Shown one piece after another: positions 5,983-13,800 of a stretch of 22,567 bases of DNA. The position numbers and the translations under genes were made by a program. The DNA is taken from positions 1 through 22,567 of the forward strand of contig CAYMDN010000023.1 of assembly GCA_964389545.1 (NCBI GenBank). Direction: 5' to 3'. Source of the DNA: UMGS1781 sp964389545 (GTDB taxonomy: Bacteria > Bacillota > Clostridia > TANB77 > CAG-508). Below the pieces are notes generated by a model. The model did no database searches and had not been told where the DNA came from. It saw only the letters and a list, made by a program, of their open reading frames with translations. How positions within the stretch are numbered: position 1 is the first letter of the stretch; each line of letters begins with the position of its first letter.

Positions 5983-8238
5983 ATAAAAAGACAAAATAAA
6001 TTGATAGTGGCAATTGTTTTTATTGTAGTACTATTAGTTGGAGTAGGTTATGCAACAGTTGTAAATACTTATTTATCACTTAATGGGCAAGCACAGGCGA
6101 CGGCTGATTACTTTAATGTATATTTTACAGGCGAAGTTACTAAGACTTATGCTTCAGAAGATTATATCATAGTTGAAGCAGAACCAGTTGCATTATCACA
6201 AAATGCAACAGTCAATATATTAGGACTTAGCAAAAAGGGTGATTCTAGCTATACTATACTTGAAATTGAAAATGCTAGTCATAATGTTGATGCAGATATA
6301 TCAGTTATTACTAATATGAAAGATTCAGAATTAATGAATGTTGATATTATTATGTGTGATAAAGAAGGTAAAGCGATTAGTGACTATTTTGTAGCTAGTG
6401 GACAAAAAACATATGTTAAAATTTTTGTTGAATTATTAAATACACCAACAAATTTTGAAAAAATAACAATATCAGCAAAAGTAATAGCAAAACCACAAGA
6501 TGCAGACTGGGATGATTCAATAGATATACCAGAAGAATATACTTTAGATATAGATAAAGAACTTATAGAACAAGATATTGATTATACAGATAGTCTTGAT
6601 ACCTTACAAAATCCTGATAGAGGTTGGTATAGAGCAATTCCATTAAAGCTAGGAAATATAGATAGTTATAACATTCAAGCACAATGTACAGAAGCTATAG
6701 AACAGAATATATCTATAATACATTTAAGAATTGATATAGGAGAACTTTCTGGAAATTCAAATTCAGATGGAGTTGATAAAGATTTTACATCCGAACAGCT
6801 TGATTCATTAAATAACATGCTAGATACTATTAGAAAAAATAAATTAAGTGTTATTGTAAGATTTGCTTATGATTACGATGGAAATACAGGGAAAGCTCCG
6901 CAATCATTTGAGACAATAAAAAGTCATATCAAACAATTGAAAGGAGTACTTAACGATAATAAAGATATTATATCAACTTTAGAAGCAGGTTTTTTAGGAC
7001 TTTGGGGTGAAATGCATACTGCAGGTGAATATCAAGAAGACAAGTATTATAAAGAACTAATAGAAATATTATTAGAAAATACTCCTAAAGAAATGACAAT
7101 AAATGTAAGAAAACCATATTTCTATAAATTAGTAGTTGGAGAATTGAATAATTATCAAAAGAGATTAGGAATATTTAATGATGGATATTTAGGAAGTGCA
7201 ACAGATTTAGGTACTTTTGATAATGATATCAGTAGAAATGATTTTATAGATTGGATGCAAATTCAAGGACAGTATACATTATATGGTGGAGAGGTTACTA
7301 GATCTGGAAATACAAATGATGAAAAATACAGTGATATTGACTTTGCGTTAGAAGAAATGCCAAAAACACATACAGCATACTTGAATAGTCAACATAATGT
7401 TACCGTGATAAACAAGTGGAAAAATCAAAATTATATATCTGTAAATTCAGAATATGATGGACAAACAGCTTATAAATATATAACAGATCATTTAGGATAT
7501 AGATTAGTTGTAAGAAATTCTAAAATATCATCTTCAGTTGAAAAAGGTGATATTTGTGGGGTTAATCTTGAAATAGAAAATGTAGGATTTGGAAATATAA
7601 TAAAAACTCAGAAAGTATCAGTTATTCTAAGAAAAGATAGTGACTATTATGAAACAGCATTAAACATTAATGCGAACAATATTAACAGTGGAGCAAAGAA
7701 AAACATTAAATTCTATTTCTATGTACCTAGTGATATAGAAGATGGAGAATGGCAGGTTTATTTAAAAATTGCGAATAAAAATTTATCAGATTATGCTATA
7801 AAATTTGCAAATCCAAATATGTGGGAAAGTACTTTAAAGGCAAATTGTATAGGAAAAGTAACTATTGAAAATTCAGTTGCTGAAGTAGGAGTAAAAATAA
7901 AACAAGCATTTTCGTCAACTGCTATTGCAGGAAACAAAGGAGAATTACCTAAACCAGGTAAGCCAAAAATTCCTGTAACATTTGCTTATTATAAAGAAAC
8001 AGATGGTAGACCGAATGTAGGTAACCAGACATTAAGTATTGAACTTGGAACTGAAATTGATTTTAAGGATGCAAATGCTTTATCAAGTTTGGGCATAACA
8101 ATTCCAGAAGGTTATAAATTCCTTTATGCACAATGCTATGCAATTACAGCAGATTGGGGAGGGTACAGCAAGGTAACAATTCCATCTCAAACAAGCGAAA
8201 GCACATATTATATTCTTGTGTATGTAGCTAACAGTTAA
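5983..8238 (+). CDS. Secreted DUF4874/DUF4832 TIM-barrel (glycoside hydrolase-like) surface protein, apparent AUA start
   Basis: The protein is about 751 residues. The only usual start near the 5' end is TTG 6001, but it lacks a ribosome site and would remove the basic N-terminus of the export signal. AAAGGAGG (5967-5974) instead points to ATA 5983, giving (M)KRQNKL and then a hydrophobic segment (about 8-28). A beta-rich module follows (about 30-175), of the SipW/TasA-like kind seen in clostridial surface proteins. DUF4874 then starts at NPDRGWY and holds the strand LGLWGEMH with a candidate acidic residue. DUF4832 follows with HLGYRLVV. A Pro-rich linker (PKPGKPKIP) leads to a C-terminal module of about 90 residues that I do not recognise. 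It is probably an exported carbohydrate-active or surface protein; substrate unknown. It converges with the GLUG-repeat gene. Confidence 0.75.
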   Translation: MKRQNKLIVAIVFIVVLLVGVGYATVVNTYLSLNGQAQATADYFNVYFTGEVTKTYASEDYIIVEAEPVALSQNATVNILGLSKKGDSSYTILEIENASHNVDADISVITNMKDSELMNVDIIMCDKEGKAISDYFVASGQKTYVKIFVELLNTPTNFEKITISAKVIAKPQDADWDDSIDIPEEYTLDIDKELIEQDIDYTDSLDTLQNPDRGWYRAIPLKLGNIDSYNIQAQCTEAIEQNISIIHLRIDIGELSGNSNSDGVDKDFTSEQLDSLNNMLDTIRKNKLSVIVRFAYDYDGNTGKAPQSFETIKSHIKQLKGVLNDNKDIISTLEAGFLGLWGEMHTAGEYQEDKYYKELIEILLENTPKEMTINVRKPYFYKLVVGELNNYQKRLGIFNDGYLGSATDLGTFDNDISRNDFIDWMQIQGQYTLYGGEVTRSGNTNDEKYSDIDFALEEMPKTHTAYLNSQHNVTVINKWKNQNYISVNSEYDGQTAYKYITDHLGYRLVVRNSKISSSVEKGDICGVNLEIENVGFGNIIKTQKVSVILRKDSDYYETALNINANNINSGAKKNIKFYFYVPSDIEDGEWQVYLKIANKNLSDYAIKFANPNMWESTLKANCIGKVTIENSVAEVGVKIKQAFSSTAIAGNKGELPKPGKPKIPVTFAYYKETDGRPNVGNQTLSIELGTEIDFKDANALSSLGITIPEGYKFLYAQCYAITADWGGYSKVTIPSQTSESTYYILVYVANS

Positions 8239-8256
8239 AATAATATATAATAATAA

Positions 8257-8293
8257 AATGAAAGACATTATCTTATAGACAATGTCTTTCATT
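8257..8293. terminator. Hairpin after the DUF4874/DUF4832 gene
   Basis: A perfect 13-base stem, AATGAAAGACATT (8257-8269) with AATGTCTTTCATT (8281-8293), and an 11-base loop. Flanking sequence is AT-rich with a short T run on the plus strand. It probably terminates the plus-strand transcript. Confidence 0.75.
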
Positions 8294-8304
8294 ATTTTGT
8301 TATC

Positions 8305-8339
8305 AAAAAAGTTCTCTAGTTAAGAGAACTTTCTTTTTT
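8305..8339. terminator. Bidirectional terminator between the two surface-protein genes
   Basis: Stem AAAGTTCTCT (8308-8317) and AGAGAACTTT (8323-8332), 5-base loop, T run after it on the plus strand and on the minus strand. With the hairpin at 8257 it gives two terminators back to back in the convergent gap. Confidence 0.85.
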
Positions 8340-8379
8340 AATATATAATATTTTTTATTATTGGATATCCCTGGTTTTT

Positions 8380-10443
8380 TTAAGGAGAGTAATCCATTAT
8401 AAAACTATCTCCGAGTAAATTAGCAAATTCAGAAGATTTCATATAAGCATCTGTTTTGGCACCTGATAAGTCAGAGGTCAAATTGCCTATATTTGGAATG
8501 GTACCAGATTGAAGATAATATGAATTTGTAATTGTATGTTGTCCACTTGCATCGTGTCCAATAAGACCTCCTATATTATCATTTCCTGAAAGTGTACCAG
8601 CATTATAGGAGTTGGTTATAGTTGCGATTGTACCTGCTACAGGATTTTGTCCCCAAAGTGCTTGATAATTACCACGAGAACCAATAAGTCCACCAACACA
8701 ATTATCACCAGTAACTTTTCCGCTATTATAAGAAGATTCAATCTTCAAATTTCCCATAGTAACAGCAATAAGTCCTCCTACATTATCTACTGAAGAGCCA
8801 CTTATTGAGGAAACATTTCCACTATTATAACAGTTACTAATAATAATTGTTCCACCGCCACTACTGTCCTTAGAAATTAATCCACCTGCAAACTGATTAT
8901 TCGAATCAACTCCTATAACTTCAATATTACCAGTATTATAGCTATTTTTAATAGTAACAGTTGAAGAAAGTACGAAACCTACTAAACCTGATACACCTCC
9001 ATCATTATTAGTAACGTTTCCTGAATTAGAAGAGTTTTCAACAGTAAGAGTATCATATGCTGTTCCAACTAAACCAGAAACAGTTGATCCTTTTCCATTA
9101 GACAAAATAGTAACATTAGAATGACAATTCAATATATTGGAAATACCATTACTACGCCCAGCTAAACTACCTCCACCGTTACCAACAACATAATTTCCAG
9201 TAAGAGTAATATTTTTTAGTGTAGAGTCTGAAATTAGACCAAAAAAACCAATGTCAACATCATCATTATTTTTATTGATATATATATTAGCAATAGTATG
9301 ATTATCTCCATCAAATATACCTTTGAATGAGTTATCAAGATTTCCAATACTCATAAATCCTGTACCAGTTGTCATTTCATTTAATATTTGATTAGAATCT
9401 TCTAAATTATCGTTTAAATCACCAAAAGATGTATCATTAGATTGATAATAATCAGATTCCAAATTAAAGTCTAAATCATTTAACAGTTTTAGATGACTAT
9501 TAGCAAATGAAGTTCCAGAATTAACATTTTTTGCAAGGCGTACTATGTCTTCTATTTTATATAAGACATATGGATCTTGCTCGCTACCAGCAGTATTTAA
9601 TCCTAAATCATAATTAGTTATTGTAGGAATAACTTGAACAATTGATAAAGTCGTTTTGGTTATGGTATATGGAGCAGTCTGTTCAATAATTATAGGATAT
9701 TCTTTATTAGCCTGTAATCCAACTAACATATTAGTAAGGTCTAAATTAATAGTAGTTGCTTGTGAAGGCTCTAGAGATAATGTTTGAATATTAAAATTAT
9801 CAAGCTTTAAATTAATATCTACATTAAAATCATTAGCATTTGTAAGATCAAATTGTACATTATCTATTTTTGCATTATAAATTGTAAATTTTTTATTAGG
9901 TGTTTCTATGTTTGTATTATCAATACTTCCTATAATAAATCTAAAATTTAAATATGAGTTTAAAATTTTAGAATCAGGAATTGTATTATCTAAGTAGTGA
10001 AACGTAATTGAAAAAGTAAGATAGTTTTTACTTTCTATAGTATCCCATTTTTTTAAACCATCTAGCTCAAATACTATATTAGGATTATCATAAAATTGAT
10101 CAGAATATTCAACTTCTTTAAAGAAATACTCTGAATCACTGCTATTATAAACAGTTATATTATAAGTGATAGAAGATGTAGCACTATCTCCCAAAGCAAC
10201 AGTACTTTGCATTAATGATTGATAATATCTTTCAATTTTTGAGTTTTCTGTATCAGCATCAGTGCTATCTTCATAAACAATATCTGTAATATATACTTCA
10301 CTTTGTGGAACCGTAGTTATCTCGCCAGAAATATCTAATATAATTGAATTAAAAGCAGAATATCCAATTGATAATAAGCAAATTGAGCAGATAACAAATC
10401 CCAAAAATATTAAATTTAATTTAGGTACATGAGAATAGTTCAT
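8380..10443 (-). CDS. GLUG-repeat beta-helix surface protein, probably clipped at its C-terminus
   Basis: The 687-residue protein starts at ATG with GAGGGA 5 bases upstream. It begins with a hydrophobic export/anchor segment (about 11-30) ending in SIGYSAF, like the GVGYATV of the convergent neighbour. A beta-rich region follows (about 30-290). From roughly 380 to 655 come about eight GLUG-type repeats of the form GGLIG...NSYNSG-V, predicted to fold as a parallel beta-helix at the cell surface. Such domains occur in adhesins and other wall-exposed proteins; the ligand is unknown. It ends at DYSP and TAA. Beyond the TAA the same frame reads KNQGYPIIKN before the next stop at 8338, which is the usual end of a GLUG region. 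The gene therefore looks shortened by a nonsense change or may be read through. Confidence 0.8.
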   Translation of the reverse strand: MNYSHVPKLNLIFLGFVICSICLLSIGYSAFNSIILDISGEITTVPQSEVYITDIVYEDSTDADTENSKIERYYQSLMQSTVALGDSATSSITYNITVYNSSDSEYFFKEVEYSDQFYDNPNIVFELDGLKKWDTIESKNYLTFSITFHYLDNTIPDSKILNSYLNFRFIIGSIDNTNIETPNKKFTIYNAKIDNVQFDLTNANDFNVDINLKLDNFNIQTLSLEPSQATTINLDLTNMLVGLQANKEYPIIIEQTAPYTITKTTLSIVQVIPTITNYDLGLNTAGSEQDPYVLYKIEDIVRLAKNVNSGTSFANSHLKLLNDLDFNLESDYYQSNDTSFGDLNDNLEDSNQILNEMTTGTGFMSIGNLDNSFKGIFDGDNHTIANIYINKNNDDVDIGFFGLISDSTLKNITLTGNYVVGNGGGSLAGRSNGISNILNCHSNVTILSNGKGSTVSGLVGTAYDTLTVENSSNSGNVTNNDGGVSGLVGFVLSSTVTIKNSYNTGNIEVIGVDSNNQFAGGLISKDSSGGGTIIISNCYNSGNVSSISGSSVDNVGGLIAVTMGNLKIESSYNSGKVTGDNCVGGLIGSRGNYQALWGQNPVAGTIATITNSYNAGTLSGNDNIGGLIGHDASGQHTITNSYYLQSGTIPNIGNLTSDLSGAKTDAYMKSSEFANLLGDSFIMDYSP

Positions 10444-10469
10444 ATTTTTCCCTCATTTCATATAAAATA

Positions 10470-10498
10470 ATAATAACAATAAAAGAAGAAATAAGCAA
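10470..10498 (-). promoter_or_regulatory. Putative sigma-A promoter for the GLUG-repeat gene
   Basis: On the minus strand: TTGCTT, 17-base spacer, TATTAT, with extended -10 TGT. The predicted transcript start is near 10463. The -35 box is non-consensus, as expected for an activated promoter, and the tandem repeats at 10510 lie directly upstream. Confidence 0.5.
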
Positions 10499-10509
10499 TA
10501 AAATGTCAG

Positions 10510-10553
10510 AAACTTAATATAAACTTAATGCAAACTTAATATAAATGTAATAT
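10510..10553. repeat. Four 11-bp tandem direct repeats, candidate OmpR/PhoB-family operator
   Basis: AAACTTAAT occurs at 10510, 10521 and 10532, and AAATGTAAT at 10543, giving an exact 11-base period. On the minus strand the units read ATTAAGTTT and ATTACATTT. Direct half-sites at 11-base spacing are the arrangement bound by tandem OmpR/PhoB/WalR-type regulators. The array sits between the GLUG gene and sigK, about 11 bases upstream of the GLUG -35 box. The regulator is unknown; an OmpR-family gene is present at 13801. Confidence 0.6.
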
Positions 10554-10595
10554 TAAAAGTGGAAAAGGAAAAATTTATAAAGAATCTAAGGTCAT

Positions 10596-10623
10596 GCACA
10601 AAAATATCTCCAAAACATATAAT
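10596..10623 (+). promoter_or_regulatory. Putative sigma-E type promoter for sigK
   Basis: GCACAAA (10596-10602), 13-base spacer, CATATAAT (10616-10623), close to the sporulation sigma-E consensus (KMATATW, 13-15 bases, CATACA-T). It would place the transcript start near 10630, just before the GGAGGTG ribosome site. SigE control of sigK is known in Bacillus; here it is inferred. Confidence 0.4.
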
Positions 10624-10651
10624 TTGTTATGAAGATATGGAGGTGCATTTT

Positions 10652-11350
10652 TTGTTGTCTTTTTTATTTAGCTTTATTGAAGTTTTCAAAAGTGCTTTTT
10701 TTGTTTTTGGATATATATCAAATAGCAATCTTTTTCCTGAACCATTGTCTGCAGAAGAGGAAAAAGTTTACATTGATAGACTTATGAATGGTGATGAAAA
10801 AGCTAGAAATATATTAATAGAAAGAAATTTGAGACTTGTTGCTCATATTTGTAAAAAATATAATATTCCTAATGTTGACCAAGATGATTTAATATCAATT
10901 GGAACAATAGGATTTATAAAAGGTATTAATTCATTCAATCCTGATAAAAACGTTAGGCTTGCCACATATGCCTCAAGATGTATAGAAAACGAGATACTAA
11001 TGTTTTTAAGAAGCAACAAAAAATTTGGTTCAGAAGTATATTTAAACGAACCTATTGGCAAAGATAAAGATGATAATGAAATAACATTAATTGACGTTTT
11101 AGAAAATGATGAGAAAAGTGTTGAGGAAGAAATTGATTTTAAATTAAAACTTAAGAACATTTATGAAAAGATAAAAGAAGTGCTAAAAGATAGAGAACAA
11201 ATTGTTATAAAATTACGATTTGGATTAGGAGGAAAGAAACCAAAAACTCAAAACGAAGTAGCTGAAATAATGGGAATTTCACGCTCTTATGTATCTAGGA
11301 TAGAGAAAAGAGCAATAGAAAAACTAAGTAGTGAGTTTGAGAACAAATAA
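10652..11350 (+). CDS. sigK: Sporulation sigma factor SigK (pro-sigma-K)
   Basis: This is the late mother-cell RNA polymerase sigma factor of sporulation. I choose TTG 10652, which has GGAGGTG 6 bases upstream, giving 232 residues. An in-frame ATG at 10637 and a GTG at 10559 lie at or before that ribosome site and are less likely. The first 20 residues are hydrophobic (MLSFLFSFIEVFKSAFF), like the pro-sequence removed by the intramembrane protease SpoIVFB. FPEPLS-EEEK then leads into region 2 (NILIERNLRLVAH, DLISIGTIGFIKGI, CIENEILMFLR) and region 4.2 ends in GISRSYVSRIEKRA, a sigma-K/E signature. The gene is continuous, with no skin-type insertion. nadE follows 63 bases downstream from its own promoter. 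Confidence 0.9.
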   Translation: MLSFLFSFIEVFKSAFFVFGYISNSNLFPEPLSAEEEKVYIDRLMNGDEKARNILIERNLRLVAHICKKYNIPNVDQDDLISIGTIGFIKGINSFNPDKNVRLATYASRCIENEILMFLRSNKKFGSEVYLNEPIGKDKDDNEITLIDVLENDEKSVEEEIDFKLKLKNIYEKIKEVLKDREQIVIKLRFGLGGKKPKTQNEVAEIMGISRSYVSRIEKRAIEKLSSEFENK

Positions 11351-11359
11351 TCAATGATA

Positions 11360-11388
11360 TTGAACTTTCAGTCCTGTTATGATAGAAT
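11360..11388 (+). promoter_or_regulatory. Putative sigma-A promoter for nadE
   Basis: TTGAAC (11360-11365), 17-base spacer, TAGAAT (11383-11388) with extended -10 TGA. This allows nadE expression outside sporulation, independent of sigK. Confidence 0.65.
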
Positions 11389-11412
11389 GTAACAAAAAAT
11401 GGAGGAACAGTT

Positions 11413-13329
11413 ATGCTAAAAGAGCATGGTTTTGTTAGAGTTGGATGTGCAGTTCCAGAACTTAAAGTTGCTGATGTTGAGTTCAACACAAATGAAATAA
11501 TAAACCAAATTCATAAAGCGGAAGAGAGCCAAGTGCAAATACTTTGCTTTCCTGAGCTATCAATAACAGGATATACTTCAGCGGATTTGTTTAGACATGA
11601 TACTTTAATAAATGCTTCTTTAGAAGCTATAAACAAAATTGTATCTGCTACAAATAAATTAAAGTGTATAGTAATTGTAGGTGCTCCGCTTAGATTTAAC
11701 AATCAGTTGTACAACACTGCTGTTGTTATGCAAAAGGGCAAAATTTTAGGAATTGTTCCTAAATCATATATACCAAATTATGATGAGTTTTATGAGGCAA
11801 GATGGTTTACACCAGGTAGAAATATGGCAGATACTAAAATAGAATTATTTGGAGAAGAAATTCCTTTTGGTACAGATTTAATTTTTAGAGATAAAGAAAA
11901 TAAAGATATGAGCTTTGCAATAGAAATTTGTGAGGACTTATGGGTTGTAAATCCACCAAGCAATAATTATACTTTAAATGGTGCTACAATGATTTTTAAC
12001 TTATCAGCAAGTAATGCAATACTAGGCAAAAGTGAGTACAGAAAAGATTTAGTAAAAATTCAATCTGCTAAAACGATTTCAGGCTACATCTATACTTCAG
12101 CTGGAGTAAATGAATCTACTTCAGACTTAGTATTTTCGGGACAAGCTATGATATATGAATCTGGCTCGTTGCTAGCTAGTAATAAAGAATTTGATTTTAA
12201 TAGTAATCTAATTTATACAGAAATTGATATTAAGCGTCTTTTAAATGATAGATATAAAAATATAAGTTATATGCAGTCAAAAGACGATTCTAAGGAATAT
12301 AGAAGCATAGAAATTAGTCTAGATAATGATATTGAAAAACTTTCAAGAGAATATTTAAAAACGCCATTTGTTCCAGCAAATGATAAAAAAAAAATAACAA
12401 CTTGTAATGAAATTTTAAATATTCAAAGTTATGGATTAGCAAAAAGATTAAAAGCACTTAATAAACCTAAAGTTATAATAGGAATCTCAGGTGGGCTAGA
12501 TTCGTGCTTAGCATTTTTAATAACAATAAAGGCATTTGAGATACTAGATATTAATAAAGAAAATATTATTGCAATAACTATGCCTGGCTTTGGAACAACT
12601 GATAAAACTCTTAATAATGCAAAAATGCTAATTAATGAATATGGTGCAACTCTAAGAGAAATAGATATAAAAAATGCTTGTGAAGTTCATTTTAAAGATA
12701 TTGGACAAGATGAAGGAAAGTATGATGTAACATTTGAAAATGCTCAAGCAAGAGAGAGAACTCAAATCCTAATGGATGTTGCAAACAAAGAAAATGGAAT
12801 AGTAGTTGGAACAGGTGATTTATCTGAATTAGCAATGGGATGGTGTACGTACAACGGAGATCATATGAGTATGTATGGTGTAAATTGCAGTATTCCAAAG
12901 ACACTTGTTAAATATTTAGTAAAACATATAGCAGATACAGACGATAATGAAAATATAAAGCAAATATTGTATGGTATTGTTGAGACTCCAATTTCTCCAG
13001 AATTACTGCCTGCAGAGAATGGAGAAATAGCTCAGCTAACTGAAGAAAAGATTGGACCATATATATTAAATGATTTCTTTTTATATCATTTCTTTAGATA
13101 TGGAGCAGAACCTAAAAAGATATTATATTTAGCAACTCAAACTTTTAAAAATGATTTTGGAGAAGATGAAATAAAGGAGCAATTAGATAATTTCATAAAG
13201 AGATTTTTCACACAGCAGTTTAAAAGGAATTGTATACCAGACGGACCAAAGGTTGGAACAGTAAGTTTATCTCCACGTGGTGATTTACGTATGCCAAGTG
13301 ATGCAGTATATAATTTGTGGTTAAAATAG
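11413..13329 (+). CDS. nadE: Glutamine-dependent NAD+ synthetase
   Basis: It converts nicotinic acid adenine dinucleotide to NAD+ using ATP and glutamine, the last step of NAD synthesis. The 638 residues form the two-domain type. The N-terminal nitrilase-type glutaminase has the triad Glu48 (FPELS), Lys117 (VPKSY) and Cys173 (EICEDLW). The C-terminal synthetase domain has the ATP pyrophosphatase P-loop SGGLDS starting at Ser359, then GTGDLSELAMGW. It ends with LSPRGDLRMPSD. All key residues are present and the length is normal. GGAGG lies 7 bases before the ATG. It appears monocistronic, from the promoter at 11360, and is followed by rnpB with its own promoter. Confidence 0.96.
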   Translation: MLKEHGFVRVGCAVPELKVADVEFNTNEIINQIHKAEESQVQILCFPELSITGYTSADLFRHDTLINASLEAINKIVSATNKLKCIVIVGAPLRFNNQLYNTAVVMQKGKILGIVPKSYIPNYDEFYEARWFTPGRNMADTKIELFGEEIPFGTDLIFRDKENKDMSFAIEICEDLWVVNPPSNNYTLNGATMIFNLSASNAILGKSEYRKDLVKIQSAKTISGYIYTSAGVNESTSDLVFSGQAMIYESGSLLASNKEFDFNSNLIYTEIDIKRLLNDRYKNISYMQSKDDSKEYRSIEISLDNDIEKLSREYLKTPFVPANDKKKITTCNEILNIQSYGLAKRLKALNKPKVIIGISGGLDSCLAFLITIKAFEILDINKENIIAITMPGFGTTDKTLNNAKMLINEYGATLREIDIKNACEVHFKDIGQDEGKYDVTFENAQARERTQILMDVANKENGIVVGTGDLSELAMGWCTYNGDHMSMYGVNCSIPKTLVKYLVKHIADTDDNENIKQILYGIVETPISPELLPAENGEIAQLTEEKIGPYILNDFFLYHFFRYGAEPKKILYLATQTFKNDFGEDEIKEQLDNFIKRFFTQQFKRNCIPDGPKVGTVSLSPRGDLRMPSDAVYNLWLK

Positions 13330-13338
13330 GCTATTCCA

Positions 13339-13367
13339 TTGACATTTAAAGAAAAAATTAGTAAAAT
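13339..13367 (+). promoter_or_regulatory. Promoter of rnpB
   Basis: TTGACA (13339-13344), 17-base spacer, TAAAAT (13362-13367). The expected start at about 13375 coincides with the 5' strand of helix P1 of RNase P RNA, which supports both calls. Confidence 0.8.
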
Positions 13368-13374
13368 AAGTAGT

Positions 13375-13715
13375 GGAGTATATTGAACAGTCGCGTATAA
13401 AATTCGCAAGGATTTATATGAGGAAAGTCCGGGCTCCATAGGGCGAGGATGCTGGATAACGTCCAGTGAGGGAAACCTTAAGGAAAGTGCAACAGAAAAT
13501 AACAGCTATTTTTATAGCAATGGTGAAAAGGTGAGGTAAGAGCTTACCGCTAATGTGGAGACATGTTAGGTCAATGTAAACCCCATCCGGAGCAACACCT
13601 TAAAAGAAGGATAAGATTGCCCGTCAACTTCTGAATTGGTGGCTTGAGATATATAGTAATATATATACTAGATAAATGACTGTTCTAGACAGAACCCGGC
13701 TTATAGATATACTTC
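13375..13715 (+). ncRNA. rnpB: RNase P RNA (type A), catalytic subunit
   Basis: This RNA cleaves the 5' leader from precursor tRNAs. Conserved blocks occur in order: GAGGAAAGTCCGGGCTCC (CR-I), AGTGCAACAGAAA, GGTAAGAGCTTACCGC, AAACCCCATCCGGAGCAA, and near the 3' end ATAAATGACTGTT with ACAGAACCCGGCTTAT (CR-V). Helix P1 pairs GGAGTATAT (13375-13383) with ATATACTTC (13707-13715), with one G-T pair, which sets both ends at about 341 nt. The order and the P15-region sequence resemble the ancestral type A, not the Bacillus type B. No protein gene overlaps it. The 471-base stretch 13330-13800 holds only this RNA, its promoter and its terminator. Confidence 0.95.
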
Positions 13716-13727
13716 AATTACATAAAT

Positions 13728-13746
13728 TCCCCTAGAGGGGATTTTT
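13728..13746 (+). terminator. Terminator of rnpB
   Basis: Short GC stem TCCCC with GGGGA around loop TAGA, followed by a run of five T. It lies 12 bases after the P1 helix. Confidence 0.85.
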
Positions 13747-13800
13747 AATTATATTTTAATTTTCCGATGATATCATAATCACGAAAGGATTTGATTAGTT

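Noticed and set aside
10559..10651. N-terminal extension of SigK from GTG 10559
   Set aside because: No ribosome site precedes it, it overlaps the likely promoter, and the extension does not resemble known pro-sigma-K sequences.
13137..13439. Minus-strand open frame over the end of nadE and the start of rnpB
   Set aside because: It lies antisense to a well-supported enzyme gene and to RNase P RNA; no independent coding signal.
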